Below the pieces are notes generated by a model that had not been told where the DNA came from, did no database searches, and worked only from the letters and a program-made list of their open reading frames with translations. Position numbers and translations under genes: made by a program. Of a stretch of DNA of 64,000 bases, positions 53,286 through 62,240 are shown piece after piece (the stretch's first letter is position 1; every line of letters begins with the position of its first letter). The DNA comes from Variovorax sp. TBS-050B (GTDB lineage: Bacteria; Pseudomonadota; Gammaproteobacteria; Burkholderiales; Burkholderiaceae_C), in assembly GCF_029893635.1 (NCBI RefSeq), contig NZ_JARXYR010000002.1:1711001-1775000 (forward strand), given 5' to 3'.

Positions 53286-55340
53286 ATGCTCGACGCCCCG
53301 GCCTCTGCGACAACTGTTCTCCCCACCACCACCACGGTTCTCGGCGCTTGTCCGCACGACTGCCCGGACACTTGCGGCCTGGTCACGACCGTCCAGGACG
53401 GCGTGGCCGTGAAGCTGCAGGGCAATCCGGCCCATTCGCACACTGCTGGTGTTCTTTGCACCAAGGTTTCCCGCTACATCGAGCGCAATGACCATGCCGA
53501 GCGCCTCGTCCAGCCCATGAAGCGGACCGGCCCCAAGGGCAGCGGCCGGTTCGAACCCGTGAGCTGGGACCAGGCGCTCGACGCCATCGTCGCCCAACTG
53601 CGCACATTACAGACAGATCCAGAAACAATTGTGCCCTACAGTTACGCGGGCACCATGGGCCTGGTGCAGGGCGAGTCGATGGATCGGCGTTTTTTCCACA
53701 AGCTCGGTGCGTCGCTGCTGGACCGCACGATCTGCTCCATGGCCGGCGGCGAGGCCATGGTCTACACGCTCGGCGCCAAGGTGGGCATGCGGATCGAGTT
53801 CTTCGCCGAGGCGAAGCTGATCCTGATCTGGGGCAGCAACGCCATCGCCAGCAACCTCCATTTCTGGCGCCATGCCCAGGCCGCCAAGCGGGCCGGCGCG
53901 CGGCTGGTGTGCATCGATCCGCGCCGCACCGAGACGGCCGACAAGTGCGACGAGCACATCGCGCTGCTGCCCGGCACCGATGCCGCCCTGGCGCTGGCGC
54001 TGATGCACGAGCTGATCGTCCACGACTGGCTCGACCACGACTACATCGCCCGCCACACGCTCGGCTGGGAACGGCTGCGCGAGCGCGCGCTGCAGTGGCC
54101 GCCCGCGCGTGCCGCCGCCGTCTGCGGCGTGCCCGAGGCGCAGATCGTCGCGCTCGCCCGCGACTACGGCACCACCCGACCGGCCGCCATTCGCCTGAAC
54201 TACGGCATGCAGCGCGTGCACGGCGGCGGCAACGCGGCACGTGCCATCGCCTGCCTGCCCGCCCTGGTGGGCGCATGGCGGCACCGCGCGGGCGGGCTGC
54301 TGCTGAGCAGCTCGGGCCACTATCCGGCCGACCGCGCAGCGCTGCAGCGGCCCGACCTGCTCGCGGGCCGCCGGCCGCGCACCATCAACATGAGCACCAT
54401 CGGCGATGCGCTGCTCGACACCGCGAAGCCGGTGAAGGCCATCGTGGTCTACAACAGCAACCCGGTGGCGGTGGCGCCCGAGTCGGGCAAGGTGGTCGCG
54501 GGCTTCGCGCGCGAGGACCTGTTCACCGTGGTGCTCGAGCAGTTCCGCACCGACACCGCCGACTACGCCGACTACCTGCTGCCCGCCACCACGCAGCTCG
54601 AGCACTGGGACATCCACTGCAGCTACGGCCACACCGACGTGATGCTGAACCGCCCGGCCGTCGCGCCGCGCGGCGAGGCGCGCAGCAACGCCTGGGTGTT
54701 CCGCGAGCTCGCGCGCCGCATGGGCTTCGACGAACCCTGCTTCTCGGACGACGACGAGACGCTGTGCCGCAGCGCCTTCGCGCCCGGCGCGATCGACCAT
54801 GCGCAACTGCATGCGCAGGGGTTTGCCAGCCTGGCGCTGCCCGAGGCCCCGTTTGCCGAAGGCCGCTTTCCCACGCCCTCGGGCCGCTGCGAGTTCTGGA
54901 GCGAGCGCCTCGCCGCGCAGGGCCTCGACGGCCTGCCCGACCACGTGCCGAACCATGAGCCCGCGGGCAGCTCGGCCGCGTTCCCGCTCGCGATGATCTC
55001 GCCGCCGGCGCGCAACTTCCTCAATTCGACCTTCGTCAACGTCCGCAGCCTGCGCGCCATCGAGGGCGAGCCGCTGCTCGAGATCCACGCCGACGACGCC
55101 GCCGCGCGCGGCATCGAGGACGGCGCCACCGTGCGCGTGTTCAACCAGCGCGGCGAACACCGCTGCCGCGCCGAGATCTCGCGCCGCGCGCGGCCCGGCG
55201 TGGTGCACGGCATGGGCATCTGGTGGCGCAAGTTCGGCCTGGACGGCACCAACGTCAACCAGCTCACGAGCCAGCGCCTGACCGACATCGGCCGCGGGCC
55301 GACGTTCTACGACTGCCTCGTGGAGGTGGAGCGGGCGTGA
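53286..55340 (+). CDS. Molybdopterin-dependent oxidoreductase
   Basis: A DMSO-reductase-family enzyme of 684 residues. The N-terminal 4Fe-4S cysteines are at 22, 26 and 30 (CPHDCPDTC) and 58. The molybdopterin domains follow (IWGSNAIASNLHFWRHAQAAKRAGARLVCIDPRRTETA, INMSTIGDALLD) and a C-terminal dinucleotide-binding domain (GVVHGMGIWWRKFG). No Tat or Sec signal is seen, so it is probably cytoplasmic. The substrate is unknown. Its stop overlaps the GTG of the next gene. Confidence 0.92.
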   Translation: MLDAPASATTVLPTTTTVLGACPHDCPDTCGLVTTVQDGVAVKLQGNPAHSHTAGVLCTKVSRYIERNDHAERLVQPMKRTGPKGSGRFEPVSWDQALDAIVAQLRTLQTDPETIVPYSYAGTMGLVQGESMDRRFFHKLGASLLDRTICSMAGGEAMVYTLGAKVGMRIEFFAEAKLILIWGSNAIASNLHFWRHAQAAKRAGARLVCIDPRRTETADKCDEHIALLPGTDAALALALMHELIVHDWLDHDYIARHTLGWERLRERALQWPPARAAAVCGVPEAQIVALARDYGTTRPAAIRLNYGMQRVHGGGNAARAIACLPALVGAWRHRAGGLLLSSSGHYPADRAALQRPDLLAGRRPRTINMSTIGDALLDTAKPVKAIVVYNSNPVAVAPESGKVVAGFAREDLFTVVLEQFRTDTADYADYLLPATTQLEHWDIHCSYGHTDVMLNRPAVAPRGEARSNAWVFRELARRMGFDEPCFSDDDETLCRSAFAPGAIDHAQLHAQGFASLALPEAPFAEGRFPTPSGRCEFWSERLAAQGLDGLPDHVPNHEPAGSSAAFPLAMISPPARNFLNSTFVNVRSLRAIEGEPLLEIHADDAAARGIEDGATVRVFNQRGEHRCRAEISRRARPGVVHGMGIWWRKFGLDGTNVNQLTSQRLTDIGRGPTFYDCLVEVERA

Positions 55341-56470
55341 GGCCGCACGGTGCGATCGCGCTGGCCGCCGCCCTGCTGCTGGGTGGCTGCGCCGACCTCG
55401 GCTACTACTGGCAGTCGGCCAGCGGGCACCTCGGCATCCTGCGCGCGGCCCGGCCGGTGCCCGACTGGCTGGCCGATCCGACCGCCTCGGCGGCGCTCAA
55501 GGCCAAGCTCGAACTCGCGCAGCGCATCCGCCGCTTCGCCGTGAGCGAGCTGGCGCTGCCCGACAACCCGAGCTACACGTCCTACGCCGAGCTGCACCGC
55601 AATGCGGCGGTGTGGAACGTGGTGGCCGCGCCGCGCTATTCGCTCACGCTCGAGAACTGGTGCTTCCCGGTCGCGGGATGCGTGGGCTACCGCGGCTACT
55701 ACGACCTGGCCGCGGCCCAGGCCGAAGCCGAGGCACAGCGCGCCAAGGGGCTCGAGACCGCCGTCTATCCCGTGCCCGCGTATTCCACGCTCGGCTGGAT
55801 GAACTGGGCCGGCGGCGATCCGCTGCTCTCCACCTTCATCGGCTATCCCGAGGGCGAGCTCGCGCGCATCGTCTTCCACGAGCTGGCGCACCAGGTGCTC
55901 TACGTGCCGGGCGACACCGTCTTCAACGAGTCGTACGCCACCGCGGTCGAGCGCCTCGGCGGCGCGATCTGGCTGCAGCGCGAGGCGAGCGACGCGGCGC
56001 GCACCGAGTACGCCCGCTTCGACGCGCAGCGCCAGCAGTTCCGCGCGCTGGCGCTCTCGACGCGGCGCGCGCTCGACCGCATCTACGGGTCGGCCGAGGC
56101 CAAGGCCGGCGAGTGGGCCGCGGTCGATGCGATGAAGAAGGCCGCCATGGACGACTTCCGCGAACGCTATGCGCAGTTGCGCGCCGGCTGGCAGGGGCCG
56201 CGCCAGGGCGCCTACGACGGCTGGGTGGCGCGCGCGAACAACGCGGCCTTCGGCGCCCAGGGCGCCTACGACGACCTGGTGCCGGCCTTCGAGGCGCTCT
56301 TCGAGCGCGAAGGCCGGCAGTGGCCGCGCTTCTACAAGGCGGTGCGCCGGATCGCCGCGCTGCCGAATGCCGAAGAACGCCGGCAGGCGCTGCAGACCGC
56401 CACCGGCGTGATGCAGACGAATTCCGATTTCCACCACGAACACAAGACGCACGGAGGCGGCGGTGCCTGA
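55337..56470 (+). CDS. Putative aminopeptidase lipoprotein (PF10023 family)
   Basis: A predicted zinc-metalloprotease of 377 residues. It has a signal peptide with lipobox LLGGC (Cys 18) and the zinc motif HELAHQ at 181-186. The downstream NESYATAVE (Glu 198) provides a third ligand. The GTG start at 55337 overlaps the previous stop as GTGA. It lies in the periplasm or at the outer membrane. The last eight bases overlap the next gene. Confidence 0.88.
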   Translation: MRPHGAIALAAALLLGGCADLGYYWQSASGHLGILRAARPVPDWLADPTASAALKAKLELAQRIRRFAVSELALPDNPSYTSYAELHRNAAVWNVVAAPRYSLTLENWCFPVAGCVGYRGYYDLAAAQAEAEAQRAKGLETAVYPVPAYSTLGWMNWAGGDPLLSTFIGYPEGELARIVFHELAHQVLYVPGDTVFNESYATAVERLGGAIWLQREASDAARTEYARFDAQRQQFRALALSTRRALDRIYGSAEAKAGEWAAVDAMKKAAMDDFRERYAQLRAGWQGPRQGAYDGWVARANNAAFGAQGAYDDLVPAFEALFEREGRQWPRFYKAVRRIAALPNAEERRQALQTATGVMQTNSDFHHEHKTHGGGGA

Positions 56471-56774
56471 CATCCACATCGAAAGAAACCACGACCTCGG
56501 CATCGCCCGCGCGCGCCAGGTGGCGCGCCGCTGGCTGCGGCAGGTGGAGCAGGACTACGGCCTGGCCTTCACCTACACCGAGGGCGAAACGCAGGACGTC
56601 GCGCAGTTCAGCCGCGCGGGCATCGACGGCAAGGTCGAGGTCACGGCCGACCGCCTGAGGCTGGAGGCCACGCTCGGCTTCCTGTTCGCGAGCTTCGGCG
56701 CGCAGATCGAGCAGAAGATCTCGGGCAAGCTCGATGCGCTGCTGGGCGCGGGCGGTGGCCCGCGCGCCGCCTGA
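56463..56774 (+). CDS. Polyhydroxyalkanoic acid system family protein
   Basis: A 103-residue protein of the PHA_gran_rgn type (MPDIHIERNHDLGIARARQVARRW, FLFASFGAQIEQKISGKLD). Members are linked to PHA granules but are not enzymes. The start is GTG at 56463, overlapping the aminopeptidase gene. It is followed six bases later by the CoA-transferase gene. Other PHA-related genes lie at 59229-60543. Confidence 0.88.
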   Translation: MPDIHIERNHDLGIARARQVARRWLRQVEQDYGLAFTYTEGETQDVAQFSRAGIDGKVEVTADRLRLEATLGFLFASFGAQIEQKISGKLDALLGAGGGPRAA

Positions 56775-56780
56775 GCTGCC

Positions 56781-58028
56781 ATGACCGCTGCTGCTGCTTC
56801 TTCTTCCGCCGCGGGACCGCTGGCGGGCCTCAAGGTGGTCGAGCTCGGCCAGCTCATCGCCGGCCCCTTCGCCGCGCGCACGCTGGCCGACTTCGGCGCC
56901 GAGGTGATCAAGATCGAGCCGCCGGGCGCCGGCGATCCGCTGCGCACCTGGCGGCTGCTGAAGGACGGCACCTCGGTCTGGTGGCAGGTGCAGTCGCGCA
57001 ACAAGCGCTCGCTCGCGCTCGACCTGCGCCAGGCCGAGGCGCAGGCCATCGTGCGCCAGCTGGCCGCCGAGGCCGACGTGCTGATCGAGAACTTCCGCCC
57101 GGGCGCGATGGAGGGCTGGGGCCTCGGGCCCGACGAACTGCTGGCCGCGAATCCCTCGCTCGTGATGCTGCGCATCAGCGGCTACGGCCAGACCGGCCCC
57201 TACCGCGACCGGCCGGGCTTCGGCGTGGTGGCCGAGGCCATGGGCGGGCTGCGCCACCTCACGGGCGAGCCCGGCCGGGTGCCGGTGCGCGTGGGCGTGT
57301 CGATCGGCGACACCCTGGCCTCGCTGCACGGGGTGATCGGCGTGCTGATGGCGCTGCAGCACCGCCATGCGACCGTGAGCGCCGCGCATCCGAAGGGCCT
57401 GGGGCAGGTGGTCGACGTGGCGCTCTACGAGGCCGTCTTCAACTGCATGGAAAGCCTGCTGCCCGAATACGACGCGTTCGGCGCGGTGCGCGAGGCCGCG
57501 GGCAGCGCGCTGCCGGGCATCGCGCCGACCAACGCCTACCGCTGCGCCGACGGCGGCTACGCCATCGTGGCGGGCAACGGCGACAGCATCTTCCGCCGCC
57601 TCATGGCCTGCATCGGCCGGCCGGACCTCGCGGCCGACCCGGCGCTCGCGAGCAACACCGGCCGGGTCGCGCAGGTCGCCATGCTCGATGCCGCGATCGG
57701 CGAGTGGACGGCGGCGCGCAGCGTGGACGAGGTGCTCGCGGCGCTCGATGCGGCCCATGTGCCGGCCGGGCGCATCTACACCATCGCCGACATCGCGGCC
57801 GATCCGCACTATGCCGCGCGCGGCATGCTGCAGCAGGTGCGGATGCCCGACGGCAGCGCGCTCGCGGTGCCCGGCTTCGTGCCCAAGCTCTCGCGCACGC
57901 CGGCCAGCCACCGCCGCAATGCGCCGGCCCTCGGCGCCGACACCGACGCGGTGCTGAAGGAAATCGGCCTCACGGCCGAGCAGATCGCGGCGCTGCACGC
58001 GCGCGGGATCGTCGGCGCGCCGCGGTGA
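56781..58028 (+). CDS. CaiB/BaiF family CoA-transferase
   Basis: A family III CoA-transferase of 415 residues. Family motifs are GLKVVELGQLIAGPFAARTLADFGAEVIKIE and NKRSLALDLRQ, and the catalytic Asp region VDVALYEAVFNCMESLLPEY is visible. The substrate is unknown. It follows the PHA-system gene by six bases and is convergent with acbP, which also handles acyl-CoA. Confidence 0.94.
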   Translation: MTAAAASSSAAGPLAGLKVVELGQLIAGPFAARTLADFGAEVIKIEPPGAGDPLRTWRLLKDGTSVWWQVQSRNKRSLALDLRQAEAQAIVRQLAAEADVLIENFRPGAMEGWGLGPDELLAANPSLVMLRISGYGQTGPYRDRPGFGVVAEAMGGLRHLTGEPGRVPVRVGVSIGDTLASLHGVIGVLMALQHRHATVSAAHPKGLGQVVDVALYEAVFNCMESLLPEYDAFGAVREAAGSALPGIAPTNAYRCADGGYAIVAGNGDSIFRRLMACIGRPDLAADPALASNTGRVAQVAMLDAAIGEWTAARSVDEVLAALDAAHVPAGRIYTIADIAADPHYAARGMLQQVRMPDGSALAVPGFVPKLSRTPASHRRNAPALGADTDAVLKEIGLTAEQIAALHARGIVGAPR

Positions 58029-58040
58029 GGCGGCGGCGGG

Positions 58041-58301
58041 CTACCCCCGCAGCGATTCGATCAGGTCGATGTACTTCTGCTTGGCTTCGTCCGCGCCCAG
58101 GCCCTTGTTCGCGCTCCAGGCATCCCACTTGGCGCGCGCGACGATGTCGCTGAAGCTGGGCTTCTTGGCCGTGTTGTCGCCTTCGGTGGCCTGCTTGAAG
58201 AGGCCGTAGATCTTGAGCAGCGTCGGGTTGTCGGGGCGCTCGGCCAGGAGCTTGGAGTTGGCCTGGGCGGCTTCGAATCGGGCGTGGAGGTCGTCGGACA
58301 T
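58041..58301 (-). CDS. acbP: Acyl-CoA-binding protein
   Basis: An 86-residue cytoplasmic acyl-CoA-binding protein. The ACBP pattern is clear: LLKIYGLFKQATEGDN, then AKWDAWSANKGLGADEAKQKYIDLIESL. It binds medium- and long-chain acyl-CoA. Bacterial members are scattered, mostly in beta- and gammaproteobacteria. It is convergent with the CoA-transferase gene. Confidence 0.95.
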   Translation of the reverse strand: MSDDLHARFEAAQANSKLLAERPDNPTLLKIYGLFKQATEGDNTAKKPSFSDIVARAKWDAWSANKGLGADEAKQKYIDLIESLRG

Positions 58302-58372
58302 GGCGGTCGGTCGGAAGAAAGGGATGGAGGAAGACCGCGCATCTTAAGGTGCGCGGTACGAGTGGGTACCAG

Positions 58373-59212
58373 TCAGTCGGACAGGCCGGCGCGCGCGAGT
58401 TCGACGTCGAGCCGCTCCTTCGCGTCGGCCGGTTCCACCGCCGCCGCCTTCTCGTAGAGCCGCGTGGCCTCGCCCATGCGCGCATCGCCGTGCAGCATCA
58501 GCTGGGCGCGCGCGTATTCCATCAGCGCGCCGGGCGAATGCGGATGCAGGTCGAGGCCGCGCTCGAACAGCTCGAACGCCGTCTCGGCGCGCACGCCATA
58601 GGTCATGCGGCCGACCAGCGGGCCGACCTTGTCGATCACTTCGGCATGGAAGGCGGCCAGCGCGACGTGCGCGTCGGCATGCCGGGGCTGCAGCGCGATC
58701 ACGCGTTCGAGCGCGCCCTTGAGCTTGCTGCCCAGCCCCTGCGCCAGTGCGCGCGCCACGCTGATGCCCTGGCTGTAGCGCCCGAGCGCATAGGCCTGCC
58801 AGTAGAGCGCATGGCAGTTGTCGGGCTCGGCCTCGGCCTGCGCGCCGGCGCGCTCGACGACCTGGCGGAACATCGAGAGCCGGACCGCCTCGCGCGGCTC
58901 CAGGTAGTTGGCGTAGATGGCCGTGGCCTGGTTGGCCAGCACCAGGCCCTCGGCGCCGCCATGCTGCAGGCCGAGCGCGGCGGCGCGCTCGAATTCGCCG
59001 CTGTGGTAGAGCGCCCAGCCGTCGGCCAGCGGACCGTGCGGCGGCGGCGGCGGCAGCGCATGGCCGGCATGCAGCCGCGGCCAGTGCGGCAGCAGGCTTC
59101 GGGCGTCGTAGCGCGGCACGTCGGCATAGGGCATCGGCGTCCAGGGTTCCGCCGGCGGCGCGGCGGTGCCGGAGGACATCAGCGAAAGCGGCTTGAAGTC
59201 GGGAGGAGACAT
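58373..59212 (-). CDS. Hypothetical TPR-like protein
   Basis: A 279-residue helical protein. TPR-like repeats are suggested by ADGWALYHSGEFERAAALGLQ, then RVIALQPRHADAHVALAAFHAEVIDKVG and LFERGLDLHPHSPGALMEYARAQL. The N-terminal 60 residues are Pro-rich. I cannot name a partner. It lies 16 bases downstream of the PhaD-like regulator gene in the same direction and may be co-transcribed. Confidence 0.75.
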   Translation of the reverse strand: MSPPDFKPLSLMSSGTAAPPAEPWTPMPYADVPRYDARSLLPHWPRLHAGHALPPPPPHGPLADGWALYHSGEFERAAALGLQHGGAEGLVLANQATAIYANYLEPREAVRLSMFRQVVERAGAQAEAEPDNCHALYWQAYALGRYSQGISVARALAQGLGSKLKGALERVIALQPRHADAHVALAAFHAEVIDKVGPLVGRMTYGVRAETAFELFERGLDLHPHSPGALMEYARAQLMLHGDARMGEATRLYEKAAAVEPADAKERLDVELARAGLSD

Positions 59213-59228
59213 GGCTCGGTTCGCTCCG

Positions 59229-59936
59229 CTAGGCGGCCATGTCGGCCGGCGTGGCGGGCGCGGCGGCGGCGCTCTCGCGATCTTCGCCGCCGTAGGCGTG
59301 GCTCAGCGTCAGCAGATGCCGCCGCTGCTCGGGCGCGAGGTAGGGCGCGAGCAGGTGCAGCGTGTGCTGGCCGCCGCGCAGCAGCGCGCCCTGGGCATGG
59401 CTCGGTTCCAGCGCCTCGCGCGGATTGCGCACGTACTCGTAGCTGAGCCAGTAGGTCAGCACCACCACCATGCTGCGGGCCAGCGTGTCGACCTCGCGCG
59501 CGTCGATGTCGAGGTGCCCGGCGCGGCTCAGGCCGGCAATGAGCACGCGGGTCGCGCGGACCTTGTTCTGCAGCACGAGCTGGAACCGGGTCTCGAGGTG
59601 CCGGTTCTTGCTCAGCAGGTCGTTGAGGTCGCGGTAGAGGAAGCGGTAGCGCCAGATCAGCTCGAACAGGCTGTGCATGAAGAACCATGCGTCCTCCACG
59701 TCGTGCACGCCCTCGCTGGCATGCAGCAGTTCGTCGAGCTCGGCCTCGTAGCCTTCGTAGAGCTTGTTGATCAGCTCTTCCTTGGCGGGGTAGTGGTAGT
59801 AGAGGTTGCCGGGGCTGATGTTCAGTTCGGCGGCCACGAGCGTGGTGGAGACGTTCGGCTCGCCGAACCGGTTGAAAAGCGCCAGTGCGGCTTCGAGGAT
59901 GCGTTGCGCTGTGCGGCGTGGCGCCTTCTTGGCCAT
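59229..59936 (-). CDS. TetR-family regulator, PhaD-like
   Basis: A 235-residue TetR regulator. The helix-turn-helix (ILEAALALFNRFGEPNVS, then LNISPGNLYYHYPAKEELI) is very close to PhaD of Pseudomonas, which controls phasin and PHA genes with a CoA-thioester ligand. The phasin gene is 118 bases upstream in the same direction, which supports a PHA role. The ATG at 59936 is chosen for homology. Confidence 0.88.
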   Translation of the reverse strand: MAKKAPRRTAQRILEAALALFNRFGEPNVSTTLVAAELNISPGNLYYHYPAKEELINKLYEGYEAELDELLHASEGVHDVEDAWFFMHSLFELIWRYRFLYRDLNDLLSKNRHLETRFQLVLQNKVRATRVLIAGLSRAGHLDIDAREVDTLARSMVVVLTYWLSYEYVRNPREALEPSHAQGALLRGGQHTLHLLAPYLAPEQRRHLLTLSHAYGGEDRESAAAAPATPADMAA

Positions 59937-60054
59937 GTCGGTCCCCTGTTTTGTCTCTTGGGAACACTCTAGCGCATGTGCACCGCAGCACGAACCCGCG
60001 GGGCAAAGTCGGGCGGCGGCGAGGCTCTTTGTGCGCCGCCGCAAAACGGGCGGC

Positions 60055-60543
60055 TCAGCCCTTGGCGGCGCGCCGCACGGTCTTCTTGGCAGCGGCGGCA
60101 GCCGCGGGCGCCGCGCTGCGGCCCGCCGTCTTGCGGCTCGGCGCCTTCCTCGCGCGCTGCAGCTCGGCCTCGAGCGCGGCCACGCGCGCCTCGAGCGCCG
60201 CATGGGCGGCGGGCGAGGGATGGCCGAGCTTCTCGAGGGCGCGCGCCACGCGCTCCTCGAAGATGTTCTCGAGCTTGCCCCACTGGCCCGCGGCCTTGGT
60301 GCCGAACTCGCTCGCCAGGCCCGCCATGCGCGCCTGCGCCTGCGCGAGCGTCTCTTCGGCGGCCTGCTGCGTCTTCTTCTGCATGCCGGCGCCGTCCTTC
60401 ACCAGCGCCTCGAAGGCCTTGCTGCCTTCCTGCTGCATCTTGGCGAAGGCGCCGAGGCCTGCGAGCCAGATCTGTTGTGCGGAATCCTTGATGCGGTCGG
60501 CGTTGTTGCCGCCCGCCTGCTGTTCGTCGTCCTTGGTGGCCAT
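60055..60543 (-). CDS. Phasin family protein (PHA granule-associated)
   Basis: A 162-residue phasin of the PhaI/PhaF type. The N-terminal granule-binding part has RIKDSAQQIWLAGLGAFAKMQQEGSKAFEALVKDG, and a coiled-coil region follows. The C-terminal Ala/Lys/Arg-rich tail (AKKTVRRAAKG) may bind DNA as in PhaF. It coats PHA granules. The PhaD-like regulator is downstream. Confidence 0.92.
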   Translation of the reverse strand: MATKDDEQQAGGNNADRIKDSAQQIWLAGLGAFAKMQQEGSKAFEALVKDGAGMQKKTQQAAEETLAQAQARMAGLASEFGTKAAGQWGKLENIFEERVARALEKLGHPSPAAHAALEARVAALEAELQRARKAPSRKTAGRSAAPAAAAAAKKTVRRAAKG

Positions 60544-60660
60544 GGAATGTTCCCGTGAAGCAAGAGATCGCCCCACTCTAGCGGCAAGCCGCATGCCGCA
60601 TTAGAGCCTTGCGCCTATGTGGTGGCTTTGCGGACCGGCGGCGGTCCGTCCGGGCGGCCG

Positions 60661-61104
60661 CTATCCGGCGGCGGCGCGGCTCGCGTCGAGGTGGTTCTTG
60701 GCGCGTTCGGCCAGCGCCATCTCGCCCGGCGTCTGCGGCGCGTAGGGCTGCACCGGCAGCGGGCGGCCGTGCGAATCGACCGAGACGAAGACGATCAGGC
60801 ATTCGGTCGTCTTGTCCATGGAGCCGCCCTTCATGTCGCCGCTGCGCACCTCGACCGAGATGTTCATGCTGGTCTTGCCGGTGTAGGCGAGCCGCGCCTC
60901 CACCTCCACGAGGTCGCCGATCATGATCGGGTGGTGGAAGCGGATGCTGCCGATGAAGGCCGTCACGCAGTAGCGCTTGGCCCAGCTCGTGGCGCAGGCA
61001 TAGCCGGCCTCGTCGATCCACTTCATGACCGTGCCGCCATGGACCTTGCCGCCGAAATTGACGGTGCTGGGCTCGGCCAGGAACCGAAGGGTGATGGAAG
61101 ACAT
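60661..61104 (-). CDS. Acyl-CoA thioesterase (YciA-like hotdog fold)
   Basis: A 147-residue hotdog thioesterase. The N-terminal NFGGKVHGGTVMKWIDEAGYACATSW contains the conserved Asn, His and Asp of the YciA/BACH family. The SIRFHHPIMIGDLVEVEARLAYTGKTSMNI strand region is typical. It hydrolyses acyl-CoA in the cytoplasm. The 96-base spacer to the LysR gene holds no clear signal. Confidence 0.92.
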   Translation of the reverse strand: MSSITLRFLAEPSTVNFGGKVHGGTVMKWIDEAGYACATSWAKRYCVTAFIGSIRFHHPIMIGDLVEVEARLAYTGKTSMNISVEVRSGDMKGGSMDKTTECLIVFVSVDSHGRPLPVQPYAPQTPGEMALAERAKNHLDASRAAAG

Positions 61105-61200
61105 TGCGGCGCCGCCTTTGCAACTGTTAGTGAAATCTGGAGCGCATTATGCGAGCGCCGCGCCCCGGTGCGCCGCCGCCGGTCGGGCCCCTGCGCGCGT

Positions 61201-62097
61201 TCAGCCGCGGCCGAACAGTTCGGCCAGCGTGCGCCGCAGCCAGGCGTTGCCGGCGTCGGCATGGAAGCGCTCGTGCCAGTGCTGCTTGACCGCGTAGGCT
61301 GGCAGTTCGAAGGGCGGCTCGAGCAGCTTCACCGGCTCCTGCGTGGCCAGCACCTTGCCGAGGATGGCGGGCACGATCACGATCAGCTCGGTGTGCGCCA
61401 CGATGCGCGCCACGCTCAGGAAGCTCGACAGGCTCGCCACCACGTGGCGCTGCAGGCCGAGCCGCGCGATGGTCTTGTCGACGATGGCATGGCCGGTGCC
61501 GGACGAGGCCACCACCGCATGCGCCTCGGTCTCGAAGCGGCGCCGCGTGAGGCGCGCGCCGATGCGCGGATGGTTCTGCGCCGCGAGGCAGACGAAGTTC
61601 TGCATGAAAAGGGTCTGCTGGTAGAAGCCGGCATCGAGCTGCGGCATGAAGCCCACGGCCAGGTCGACCGCGCCCTCCTCGAGCCGGCGCGCGCTCTCGG
61701 TCGAGATGATCTCGGTCTCGATGCGCACGCCCGGCGCCGCGCGCCGCAGGTGGTCGAGCAGGCCGGGCAGCAGCACCACCTCGCTGATGTCGGTCATGCA
61801 GATGCGGAAGCTGCGCTGCGCGGTGGCGGCATCGAAGCTCGCGCGCCCGCCCTTGGCGCGGTTGAGCCGGTCGAGGATGTCGAGCACCAGCGGCTGGATC
61901 TGCCGCGCATAGGGCGTGGGCTCCATGCCGCGCGAGGTGCGCACGAAGAGCCGGTCGCCGAAATGCGTGCGCAGCCGCGCCAGCGCCGTGCTGGCGGCCG
62001 ACTGCGAGATGCCGAGCCGCTCCGCCGCGCTCGACACGTTCGCGGTCTTGTAGACCTCGTCGAACACCTGCAGCCACTCCAGATCGAGCTGGGCCAT
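61201..62097 (-). CDS. LysR-family transcriptional regulator
   Basis: A 298-residue LysR regulator with an N-terminal helix-turn-helix ([31 protein letters not shown], residues 13-50) and a NahR/NodD-like effector domain ([23 protein letters not shown]). It is divergent from gentisate 1,2-dioxygenase, and palindromes lie between them. It probably activates the gentisate genes in response to an aromatic acid. The ATG at 62097 is chosen for homology. Confidence 0.93.
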   Translation of the reverse strand: MAQLDLEWLQVFDEVYKTANVSSAAERLGISQSAASTALARLRTHFGDRLFVRTSRGMEPTPYARQIQPLVLDILDRLNRAKGGRASFDAATAQRSFRICMTDISEVVLLPGLLDHLRRAAPGVRIETEIISTESARRLEEGAVDLAVGFMPQLDAGFYQQTLFMQNFVCLAAQNHPRIGARLTRRRFETEAHAVVASSGTGHAIVDKTIARLGLQRHVVASLSSFLSVARIVAHTELIVIVPAILGKVLATQEPVKLLEPPFELPAYAVKQHWHERFHADAGNAWLRRTLAELFGRG

Positions 62098-62137
62098 GTC
62101 GTCACTCCTTTGCCGTGGCGCACCATTATCGAAAAGC

Positions 62138-62191
62138 GCGATCGAGCCTATCGCCGCAGGCCGCTTGCGCCAATAGTAGTGGCGGCGCAAG
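62138..62191. promoter_or_regulatory. Candidate LysR binding region at the gentisate promoter
   Basis: Two palindromes lie in the 143-base divergent spacer: GCGAT-N7-ATCGC at 62138-62154 and CTTGCGCC-N12-GGCGCAAG at 62164-62191, the second perfect over 8-base arms. Their position between the LysR and gentisate dioxygenase genes suits regulation of both. Which is the true site cannot be told from sequence. Confidence 0.45.
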
Positions 62192-62240
62192 ATCGGCGAT
62201 CCCCAGGAGACACCGGCCCCGCGAGGCCGGCCACCACACG

